The translations under genes were made by a program, and so were the position numbers. Under the pieces are notes generated by a model that saw only the letters and a program-made list of their open reading frames with translations, had not been told where the DNA came from and made no database searches. A stretch of 64,000 nt of DNA, from NCBI GenBank assembly GCA_029582155.1, contig CM055911.1:21944014-22008013 (forward strand), written 5' to 3'. This DNA is from Panopea generosa. Taxonomy: Eukaryota; Mollusca; Bivalvia; Adapedonta; Hiatellidae. Shown here in pieces: positions 51,352 through 61,230 of the stretch (positions are counted from its first letter, which is position 1; each line of letters opens with the position of its first letter).

Positions 51352-53015
51352 GTCATAGTCAATGTCTGGTTTTGTCGACGGGTTTGGTGTAGTAAATGTC
51401 TGGTTTTGTCGACGGGTTAGGTGTAGTCAATGTCTGGTTTTGTCGACGGGTAAGGTGTAGTAAATGTCTGGTTTTGTCGACGGGTTAGGTGTAGTCAATG
51501 TCTGGTTTTGTCAGCGGGTTATGTATAACCAATGTCTAAATTTGTCGACGGGTTAGGTAAAGTTAATGTCTGGTTTTGTCAACGGGTCGGTTTAGTCAAT
51601 GTTTTGTTTTGTCGACGGGCTAGGTATAGTCAATGTCTGGTTTAGTCAACAGGTCGGTATATTCAATGTCTGGTTTTGTCAACGCGCTAGGTAAAGTTAA
51701 TGTCTGGTTTTGTCGACGGGTTTGGTGTTGTAAATGTCTGGTTTTGTAACCGGGTTAGGTGTAGTCAATGTCTGGTTTTGTCAGCGGGTTAAGTATAACC
51801 AGTGCCTAAATTTGTCGACGGGTTAGGTATAGTCAATGTCTGATTTTGTCAACGGGCCGGTAAATTCAATGTCTGGTTTTGTCGACGGGTTAGGAGTAGT
51901 AACTGTCTGGTTTTGTCGATGGGTAAAATCAATGTCTGGTTTTGTCAGCAGGTTATGAATAATCAATTGGTGGATTTGTCGATTGGATTAGGTATAGAAA
52001 ATGTCTGGTTTTGTCAACAGGTCAGTAAAGTCAATGTCTGGTATTGTCAGTTGGTTAGGTGAAGTCAATGTCTGTTTTTTTCAACGGGTTAAGTATAGTA
52101 AATGTTTGGTTTTGTCGACGGGTTAGGTATAGTCAATGACTGGTTTTGTCGACGGGTTAGGTATAGTCAATGTCTGGTTTTGTCCACGGGTTAGGTAAAG
52201 TCAATGTCTGGTTTTATCAACGGGTTGGGTATAGTCAATGTCTGGTTTTGTCAACGGGTTAAGTATAATCAATGTCTGGTTGTGTCAATGGGTTACGTGT
52301 AGTCAATGTCTGGTTGTGTCAACGGGTTAGATATAGTCATAGTCTGGTTTTGTCGACTGGTAAGGAAAGTCAATATCTGGTTTTGTCAACGGGTTAGGAA
52401 TAGTCAACGTCTGGTTTTGTCGACGGGTTAGGTGTAGTCAATGATGTTTTGTTAACGGCGTAGGTATAGCCAATGTCTGGTTTTGTCAACGGGTAAGGTA
52501 TAGTCAATGTCTGTTTTTTTTCAACGGGTTTGGTGTAGTCAATGTCTGGTTGTGTCAACGGGTTAGGTATAGTCAATGTCTGTTATTTTAACGGGTTAAG
52601 TATAGTCAATGTCTGTTATTTTAACGGATTTGGCATAATCAATGTCTGGTTTTGTCAACAGGTTAGGTATATTCAATGTATTGTTTTTTTTGTCGACGGA
52701 TAAGGTGTAATCAATGTCTGGTTTTGTCAACGGTTTATGTAAAGTCAATGTCTGGTTTTGTCAACGGGTTAGGTATAGTCAATGTCTGGACTTTTTCAAC
52801 GGGTTAGGTATAGTCAATGTCTGGACTTTATCAACGGGTTAGATATAATCAATGTCTGGTTTTGTCAACGGGTTAGGTATAATCAATGTCTGGTTTTGTC
52901 AACGGGTTACGTGTAGTCAATGTATGGTTGTGTCAACGGGTTAGGTATAGTCAATGTCTGGTTTTGTCAACGGGTTAGGTATAATCAATGTCTGGTTTTG
53001 TCAACGGGTAAGGTA
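51352..53015 (+). repeat. 34-bp minisatellite, nearly 50 copies
   Basis: The unit reads agtcaatgtctggttttgtc followed by gacgggttaggtgt; successive aatgtc starts at 51361 and 51395 give 34 bp. Since 34 is not a multiple of three, the short ORFs in it are not coding. Gac/aac variants of the cgacggg part are intermixed. Confidence 0.94.
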
Positions 53016-53499
53016 TAAAATGTTCGCATGCGAGGCGAACGAACTACCATTCATTCCTAAATTACCAATATATATTATAATATAAGCCAAGTCTTACTCC
53101 ATAAGTGAACGATAAAACATGTCCTTTATAAGAGAGTATTCCTCACAAAACCCTCATTTTATTAGATAGATATATTTTATTATATTACAGTATTTCGTCA
53201 TTACAGACATATGACAATATAAATGCGCGTACACACACGTAACATATGTGAATAAATTTAAATTATACAGTTTAATTACTTCATTACGCAGAGTTGCTAA
53301 CGATCGTATTGTTACCAACTTAAAATGTAAAAAGAATAAAAAAGAACAATTAAGAAAAGGTCACAGTAAATCCCGATAACTGGACCCCTAGGCAATACAG
53401 AGCGCAATCGCGAGAACATAGCAGACTCTGTCTGATCGAGTCTGCCCATGACGATAATAGAACAGGCTTAAGGCTTATTACCAAATTTGGACACATGAA

Positions 53500-53740
53500 A
53501 TGTTTCCGTGGCTGTTATAAAAAATCGATGTTTCTTCTTATTTATAAAAGCATTTCCTTTATTTGGATGCTCTTTTTTTTTTTTTTTTTTAAAAATTGAA
53601 TTGTATTATTTGTGTATTTCGAACACTTTAAATATCATGCTTGAATTGTGAATTTAGAAAAAAAGATGTTTGGAAATTGCGGTATGAATACATGACTTCA
53701 GAGGTCTACTTTAACTTTGTCAACAGTGTGAACATGCACA
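53500..53740 (+). repeat. Family I repeat, copy 2
   Basis: The direct-orientation partner of 32660-32890, containing a longer T run at 53573-53590. Confidence 0.6.
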
Positions 53741-53854
53741 AAACAAAATCCTCTTAGATGAAAAATGACCCCATCTTTTCTCACCATATTTTGGTAGTGC
53801 AGAGGTTGACAAACAATTAAATATAAGTATTACTTCTTTTATTTCAGTATTTCT

Positions 53855-54103
53855 ATGAATGGCAAGCAATCAAACTTGTTTACTTCCTATTCCAGGATAA
53901 CGAACAAAGGTCATTTAAGGGCCTATGCCTTAAGAGTTATTACAGAATCAGGTGCCTGTAGTCATGTTATCGACATCAACATTGCACACAGTGTCCCTTT
54001 AAAATGCTTATATGTTCATCCGCATCAAAATAATATTTTCGTCTGTTTCAATAAACTTAGCAGACAACAAACTAATTTAGAAAACGACAGCAAATGGCGT
54101 TGA
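53855..54103 (+). CDS. Unrecognised 82-residue ORF after a good splice-acceptor-like site
   Basis: The frame is preceded by a strong pyrimidine-rich acceptor-like sequence ending ttatttcag at about 53840-53848, and stays open from there to the stop at 54103. The product is not recognised; it has several Cys and His and no signal peptide. It follows the repeat copy 53500-53740. No matching upstream exon or donor was found nearby, so an orphan or relict exon and a chance ORF are both possible. Confidence 0.17.
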   Translation: MNGKQSNLFTSYSRITNKGHLRAYALRVITESGACSHVIDINIAHSVPLKCLYVHPHQNNIFVCFNKLSRQQTNLENDSKWR

Positions 54104-54564
54104 CTTATGACAACTTGCATAAAGTTTTAATCTCAAAGGGACAGACGACATTTTAATCAACCAATCTAACAATTGCAATCATAGGGTAAGTGGACCTAAA
54201 CAATATATCTGTAAAATTTGTTATAACGATTACGCAAATACAGACGTCGACATTTGCAACTTAATATTAACATTACAGAGTGAATGCAAAAATACAGGAA
54301 GGAATATCCAGGTCCACTTTTGAGGAACTACGAACCCGGTAACACCACGGCTTAAGAAGATTATAGTAAATAATAAATGATTACTGCCTGTCTGATAAAC
54401 ATAGGTTTATCATGTCAATTCAAGTTTATCAGGCAAATGACGTCATTATGTATAATTATACATTTTGACCTGGACGAAATCTCTACAGCCTGAAACAAAA
54501 ACATGATTCTGATTTTAACTTTCATAAAAAAAGACGAATAAGAAATATTGAAATGATAAAATGA

Positions 54565-54703
54565 ATACCATGTTAGTGTCTGATAATATCAACTTTATCA
54601 GGTTCGGCACGAAAAAAAATCTAAAACTCGGCCTAGTCTCGTCCTAGTTTTTTTTCTAAGCCTCACCTGATATAGTTGATAATATCAGACACTTATATGG
54701 TAT
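54565..54703. mobile_element. Foldback element / long hairpin
   Basis: Two 39-bp arms (54565-54603 and 54665-54703) are reverse complements with three mismatches. The ~60-bp loop also has partly complementary A-rich and T-rich runs. A smaller inverted pair lies at about 54387-54435. It could be a foldback MITE. Confidence 0.65.
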
Positions 54704-55839
54704 TTTCAATATATCTGGTGAGGGCAAGGTTTTACATGACCGTTATCGGACGAATGAATGAAAAGATTTCATTGGCTAATTTTTTAGTAATTAACCTCCT
54801 CACTTTCTCTCAATTTTCTATACCGATTAGCGTAGGAGAAAGAGCGTAGAGAAGCCTGCTGGACATGGCCATACCTAATAAGGTAAGGTCTGCCATTTTC
54901 TTCTCTTGGTTGCATTTTGTGTTTACAATTAAAGTTCCTTTTGTCATAAATGTTACAACAGTATGTAACGGACAAGAACGAATAATGCAAAGTTTGAAGC
55001 CCAATATTATATATTTACACATTATGTGGGCATCACTGCACCATTGTCTTCAGTGTATACTCCGGACAAGTAAAACATGTTCATGTAGATATATTTTTCT
55101 TCTTTTTTTCAAGGCTTTATAATTGAGTGATTTAATGGTACCATTTGTTATATGGTCAATATTTCAAAAATAATAATATAGAAGTTGATTCTGATACCAG
55201 ATTTTTAGTCAATTTTCCCGCTTAAAATTGTAACATATGTTGTGACGTATTAATCAAGTCACATGATTTCATTTTGATTTCAATATGATCCGTTATACAG
55301 GTTTACTCGTAGTAAAAAATGTTTCATCTTAAAAACAGTCCGGATGCCGTCAAGCAGTATTAGGCGCTGTCTATTTTGAGAATGGGGATTCTGTTTTAAG
55401 TTAACAGCTCGAATTTAAATATCGATTTTGTCTCGATTTGGTGGATTTGACAAACCAAACCATTCGGATTTTTATTTATTTATGATAATAAGATGATTTT
55501 TATCAATATTAATAATCATTTTAAAATTTAAGGCATTTATAGCGTTTTTTCCTGTTATACTCCCTTTAAGTATAAGAAGCCGTAAAAGATTTAGATGTGA
55601 CACAGACGTGGAAAGGGGATACTAAAACGTAATTATCTTTCCTAAGTTAACTGATATCTTTCAAATTGCTATGTTATTGTACTACAATGAGGATGGGTAG
55701 GATTTGACATTTACTTGCCAGACATTATATGTGCTATCATTTATTTTATAGTTCAGCACTGTGTCTTATAACAATGATCAAGGAAACCAGAAATTTGTAA
55801 TGTAATACTTCAACCACGCTGCATCATTACATATTATAG
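54704..55839. other. No gene recognised
   Basis: AT-rich. The overlapping ORFs on both strands at 54784-55122 conflict with one another and lack support. Confidence 0.35.
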
Positions 55840-56283
55840 GTCTCACTGAAGAATTACCTCCCATACATGACGGTAGCAAGATTATTACGCCAAAGAAATT
55901 AGAGCTGTGTAAAGCGGTTGGACAATTTCGTTGTTAAAAATGCAAAAAATGTCATATTTCTTTGTGCATATTGGAACATTGAAACATTTTCATGATTTCT
56001 GCAAAGTTTGGGTGACACTGGGAACTGTTTGATGATGCTATAACAGTTTAAAGATGCGTAGTGATACACTGCAACAAATGGGCAGAATTGTCAAAAATGA
56101 AGGGGTGTCATCAAACTATTGAAAGCAACCTGGTCAACCCCATGTTTTTTTCTGCATATTTGGACCAACAGAGGACTATCTATGGGAATAAGGCACTTTT
56201 AGAACCATTGGTAATGTATTCAGTGTTCCAGAAGTGCATGTCTCTATATGTAGAACAGTACAAAATTAGTTGGTATGTGAGAC
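55840..56283 (-). mobile_element. Family G MITE-like element, copy 3 (inverted)
   Basis: 444 bp, reverse orientation, with the same 7-bp ends (GTCTCAC at 55840-55846, GTGAGAC at 56277-56283). It is the closest relative of 24724-25177. An 80-codon ORF inside it (56061-56303) is not conserved in the other copies. Confidence 0.68.
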
Positions 56284-56867
56284 GTATATCTATATTCTAC
56301 TAACTTCGACAGCCTATTGACTTTATTTATATCTATGGCAACAATAACGTAAACTGAAAGAATGCTGTACATGGAACGAAATTTGCTGGTTGATGGCGAA
56401 GCACAAAAAATACAAGTATCTGCAAATTTGAACACACATGTAATAATGGCTAAAATGAATGGCACTTAACACGTAATTACCTCTGAATTTTGATATGTTA
56501 AAACACAGTAGCTGAAACAATTATTTTAATAAACTCATAATAATCTCACTTTTAGTGAGATCCTAGATCCTTCCAGCCGTTACTTAATGCGTGTTATGCG
56601 GAATTTTCTACCTCAAGCCCACATGTTTTTAATACTGAACATACATCTAAATAGTGTACTGGATTTGATACAAACAAAGTAACAGGCCAAATATGAGAAA
56701 CATATTCCACAGGACGTGTTTATTTTAGATAACAATATAAGTAAATAAACTTAACAAACTGGAAAACAGGACATCCGGTAGAACACTGCTGAAGAGAGAT
56801 AAAATATAAATGAATGCATTAGTCACGATTATTTAGCGTAATTTAACCTTTTTCTGCATGTTCGCGT

Positions 56868-56968
56868 ATATAGATTTTTAACCGAGTTTGAGCTCGAACC
56901 AATGACTTCCGCAATAAGATGTTGTGTATGTAAGTGGTCGTTTTTTAACCACTCGGCCATGGAGTACA
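56868..56968 (-). repeat. Class II tRNA-like SINE head
   Basis: The minus strand has ccatggccgagtggttaaa and ggttcgagctcaaac, A and B boxes of the SINE B type. No body follows clearly and the acceptor is unpaired. Confidence 0.5.
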
Positions 56969-56998
56969 CTGCAGTAGTACGTTATATCAACTAAATAG

Positions 56999-57218
56999 GT
57001 TATTATATAAGTTTAAACTTAATATTTTATTTTACTTCGATTGTGAAACAAGTTAAATTACACCTTATACAAATCCCGCTCGAAGTCTTCCTGTGTAGAA
57101 CCAGTACTTAGAATATGCGGGGAAAGTGTCTTGTTGACACCACACATAGGTGTGGTGAATCGAACCCACGACCTCCAATCCTGGTTTCGAAGCTTTACCA
57201 CTGAGCCACTCGCTAATT
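56999..57218 (-). mobile_element. SINE family D (tRNA-headed)
   Basis: Minus-strand tRNA-like head at about 57140-57218 (gtggctcagtggtaaagctt and gtgggttcgattcacc boxes), body with tctacacaggaagacttcga, and a 3' end rich in aagtttaaac. It has fragments at 9055-9128, 18120-18205, 61800-61930 and probably 60335-60580. Confidence 0.72.
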
Positions 57219-57370
57219 TAGATATCAAAATATATTTAGAATATTACAGGGACACAGCAACAGGTATATACAGATATAGGTAATATAGCAAGCACTTAAA
57301 TTCGTGACTTTCAGCAATATTCCGACCGTGAGCTAAACTTCTATGATTTCGCCCATTCTACATTGTGTAA

Positions 57371-57634
57371 CTACTTCCAAACTAACAAAGATGCATTGTC
57401 AAGTTTCTTATAAAAGTGAAATATTTGTCTCTTCTTCCAAAATCTCTGGCTGCCGCCTTGGATATCAATCATATCGCCAAACAGTATTGTATTGTTCATT
57501 GTGTTATTAACGAGTTTCTGAAATTGCCATATCCCGTATTTCTCTCTTCTCTGAGAAAAAGATTCATTAGTCACTTGTTCCAATATAACATTTGACAGAC
57601 CAATTGAATCAGGAAGCATAGACTCATGTTCCAT
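57371..57634 (-). CDS. Unrecognised 87-residue ORF, 5' part duplicated
   Basis: An open frame of 87 codons on the minus strand. I do not recognise the product. The N-terminal ~28 residues (starting M-E-H-E-S and ending V-T-N-E-S-F) recur on the minus strand at 49215-49305 with few amino-acid changes, and the DNA similarity continues upstream of the ATG in both copies. It has no signal peptide or membrane segment, and a mixed charged composition unlike the low-complexity ORFs elsewhere. It may be a gene fragment captured in a repeat, a 3' exon, or a chance ORF inside a mobile element. Similarity to the second copy ends around residue 30. Confidence 0.3.
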   Translation of the reverse strand: MEHESMLPDSIGLSNVILEQVTNESFSQRREKYGIWQFQKLVNNTMNNTILFGDMIDIQGGSQRFWKKRQIFHFYKKLDNASLLVWK

Positions 57635-57805
57635 ATCAATCTAAATTGATCCATTTACTGGTAACGCATATTTCTTCCATCGATACAATTTCCACTCCAA
57701 CTGACCCTTTTATTAACTACGAATGATCGTAAATCAAACGGAAGAAAAAAATTTATTCGTTTTCTAATTCACGTGTATGTCAGTAAAACTTCCGTCAAAA
57801 GAATC
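57540..57805 (+). repeat. Family L repeat, copy 2
   Basis: Partner of 49200-49545; the 57371-57634 ORF runs out of it to the left. Confidence 0.7.
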
Positions 57806-57839
57806 CAAGTGTTGTTTAACTGACAGTTTATAATACACA

Positions 57840-58530
57840 AATTAGAAGTACACAGAATATAAGTACAATACAAAAACACAGATTATCATTACAATATAAA
57901 AATACATACTAATATAAATACAACATAAGCATACAAATAAGAAGTTCACAGAACATAAGTACAATACAAACACAAGGAATAGTACAATACAAACACACAT
58001 AATATCAATGCAATTAAAACATACATATTATAAATGCAATACCAACATCATAATATAAGTGCAATACAAACATAGGTATCGTATATGCAATACAAACATA
58101 CATAATATCAATGCAATACAAACATACATATTATAAATGCAATAAAACATCATCATATAAGTACAATACAAACATACTTATCATCAATGCAATAAAAACA
58201 TACATATTATAAATGCAATACCAACATCATAATATAAGTACAATACAAACAAACGTATCGTATATACAATACAAACATACATAATATCAATGCAATACAA
58301 ACATACATATTATAAATGCAATACAAACATCATAATATAAGCGCAATACAAACATACGTATCGTATATGCAATAAAAACATACATATTATAAATGCAATA
58401 CAAACACACATATTATAAATTCAATACCAACATCATAATATAAGTACAATACAAACATACGTATCGTATATGCAATAGAAACATACATATTATCAATGCA
58501 ATACAAACTCACATATTATAAATGCAATAC
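57840..58530 (+). repeat. AT-rich compound minisatellite
   Basis: Irregular units of about 28-35 bp built from acaatacaaacatac, atattataaatgca and cataatataagta modules, with a longer-range order in the middle. No coding potential. Confidence 0.88.
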
Positions 58531-60334
58531 AAATAAAGATATTAATCTCCAAATTTTACTATTTAAATTTCATTTTTAAAAAAGTATTTACACTTTTTAT
58601 TAGTGGTGTCTTGCCATTTTTGAAGAAGCATGTATGAATAAAAAATCTTAAAAGTACAAGTTGATATTTCTTTGGATTTGTTTTCCTATCAATCATGCTA
58701 ATACAATCTGATGCAAATAAAGCATTTATTCCAGTCGTGTTTTGGCCATAAATGAATACGAATATGCAAAATACGATACATTTCTCCATTTACAATGCGC
58801 GCACAAAATGATCTATTTAGGAGTCGAAGTGCTGTAGAACACATTACATGAATTCGTTCGTTCATTCATTCACATATTCATTCCATTTACAAAAGTTATG
58901 TCCTTTTTGAAACTAGAATTAAGTTTAGTGTCTGTACAAATGTTGGGATATTTTAATTTCATATACGAGTCTTGAATATAAATTATTTTACAAAAGTAAT
59001 GTTATAAGTTAAAAAGTAAAGACATAAGTTTAAATTAACCAAAAATGTCACGAGTCCCATCAAACGTTATATCATTTTTTTTAATTTTAGACTCGGAATA
59101 AAATCACGAAAGTTTTGGACAGTGTTACTTATTCGAAGATTGCTTCAATTGTGTCGTCTGTTTTAAGTGTTCATTTATTACAAGTCAACTGAGCCGTTAG
59201 TAATTTAAAACACGTAACTGCCACTGTTTCATTCTCATTTCGAATCAAAAACAATTGATGAGAGGCTTAAATTTAAACTTTAAATGCGACATTTACGTTA
59301 ATTTGTAATACAGCCTATATTGGAGGATAAAACGATTGGCGGATATGAAACGATTCATTTCACTTAAAACGATATACATCAGCTGCGTGTGGGTTATGTC
59401 TGACTTTGATACAAACTAATATAAAATTAAGATAAAACACGTTTATTTTAAGATCAGAAAGGTTGTTTTAATCAGCACTCCGCCTCCGTGTTACAGGGGT
59501 TAATATAAATGTCAGTGTCCGCCTATCCCACCTGCAAACGAAACTTCTCCTATATATTTGAATATTATGAAACTTTGCGGACAGTAGACATCGGTTTTGA
59601 AAAGCCGACTTGCAACGAAGCTCAACACAAATAAACACGTCGGATGTGCAAATGTGAAATGAATCGAGAAGAAAGCTTGTATGTTATGAGAGTGGGGGTT
59701 ATTTGGCAAATTCTCTATGTTCTTGTGCGGCTAAAAGGTTTGGTATTGCCCATATGGTACATTAACCATTATTACATATCGACTGGAAATAAACCTCATT
59801 AGACGGCTGATCTCTACAGCCAAGTATAGTTCCATTGTTCCTCAATCGTTTGGCAACATTTCCAATCATTATACTCACAACAATTTGTCGAGAACAACAT
59901 ACTCATCATGTGTTAGGAGAATCAGTGTACTACATGTCTTCATGTTTCCTATACATATAGCACCGATATGCTCCAATGTGTCACTACATGATAAACAATC
60001 ACAAGTACGTGTTGTGGAGTTGCACGCCACATTCATTTAGGCCATTATAAATTTATTGCTAGATTACCATCAATTTTTTTTCTTTAAAACGGGGAGAGCG
60101 GGAGGATTTTTTTTATTATTCTTAAAAAATTTTAAGGGCGTTTTTTTTTTTAATTTTTTTTTAAATAAATGGGTCGCGGTGGTATGAAAATTAAAGGTGG
60201 GTCGGTGATAAATATTTAGCAATTAATTTAATATGACCTTACCGTGAAAACCCAGAGAGGCAAGTGAGTCGACTTGTTCAGAAGTAAGGCAGACTTTACT
60301 ATACTTTGCTATTTACCACAATAATGTTATGCAT
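58531..60334. other. No gene recognised; low-complexity patch
   Basis: AT-rich. A short (TTCG/TTCA)n lies at 58853-58872. The stretch 60070-60215 consists of long T runs with ggg and gcg interruptions. Confidence 0.35.
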
Positions 60335-60580
60335 GGACTTCGGTGAACATGTTTCGATTACACTCGGTTATTTAAGCTCTACTGCGAAGAAAGCTCAGAG
60401 CGTTTGATATTAATTACTCTCAAGCTCGTTTCCTGGGAAGAACCAGTACTGAGATTTGTTCTGCTTGAGCATGGCTAGAATTTGGTACCTCTGGCGTGAG
60501 CGGCCTACACCATATTCACTGCACTACCGCTGCGCTGGAATTTGCTTATAAATATACATTTTATTCACTTCGCTTCAAAA
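60335..60580 (-). repeat. Degenerate SINE related to families D/E
   Basis: Contains gggaagaaccagtactgag and agcctacaccat-type blocks and a head-like gcagcggtagtgcag on the minus strand. The B box is eroded. Confidence 0.45.
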
Positions 60581-60634
60581 TGTAATATACTGTTTATATA
60601 CCATTTAATATACAGCCAATCAGATGAACCAAAG

Positions 60635-60785
60635 TGGCATTTTAAGACAGGTTGTTTATTACTGGTTAATTTGCTCTAAAAATATTCACATGGAAAAAAG
60701 AAATGGTGGCCGCTTAAGTCAAGTGGCTGTTCAATAGAGATGACCACTTACACAGGTTTGACAGTATATAGTACATGCGCAATTA
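60635..60785 (+). repeat. Family R repeat, left of the C1q gene
   Basis: Shares ttaagacaggtt, gtggctg and caatagagatg blocks with 63370-63545 in the same orientation. Internally repetitive (ggccgctta / gtggctgtt). Confidence 0.6.
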
Positions 60786-61016
60786 ACCCCGTCACGTCGA
60801 GATTAAAATGGTTAATCTGTCGTTTACCACCATCAAAATATAACATAGATTGTGTCATCGCATACTGCAGTAACTAGAGCCCTCAATATTTCTTAATTCA
60901 TAGATTACGACAATCAAAAATATGCCGTTTTCTGTTACCATTTACAAAGTTTAACGCCTGCACATACACATTTAAAAAGTGAACACATTACAATTAGTGT
61001 TAAAAAGAATAGAAAC

Positions 61017-61230
61017 ATGAAATTTTCATACGTTTTGTTTTTCATTGCAAGTTTTAGATTGTCAGTAGGGATAGGATTTGTGCTTGATGGCGAGGGAACA
61101 ACACAAGATCAAGTTGACTCCCTGAAGGCTCTGTTGACGCAGGAGACGGCGTCGAGAATGGAGCTGGAAACGAAAGTGAACGGTCTGGTAGCTAAGATAG
61201 ACACGGTAAAGTCGACCCAAGACGAGTGTG
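61017..61230 (+). CDS. C1q gene exon 1: signal peptide and coiled coil
   Basis: The exon codes for residues 1-71 plus the first base of codon 72. The hydrophobic N-terminus (K2, then an F/L/I/V-rich run to about G18) is a standard signal peptide. The rest is polar with hydrophobic residues at heptad-like spacing, and it ends in D-E-C; C71, close to C73 in exon 2, could form an interchain disulfide. The reading frame stays open 13 codons past the donor and then stops, so the donor at 61231 (gtaagg) is preferred over a single-exon reading. Confidence 0.82.

Noticed and set aside
52394..52576. 60-codon ORF rich in T, P, K and D
   Set aside because: It is a translation of the 34-bp array by chance over a few units.
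51352..53015. CRISPR-like regular repeats of about 34 bp
   Set aside because: The units are head to tail with no unique spacers, vary internally, and lie in animal DNA with no cas genes.
54784..55122. Three overlapping ORFs on both strands
   Set aside because: They contradict each other, are hydrophobic or AT-driven, and have no splice or homology support.
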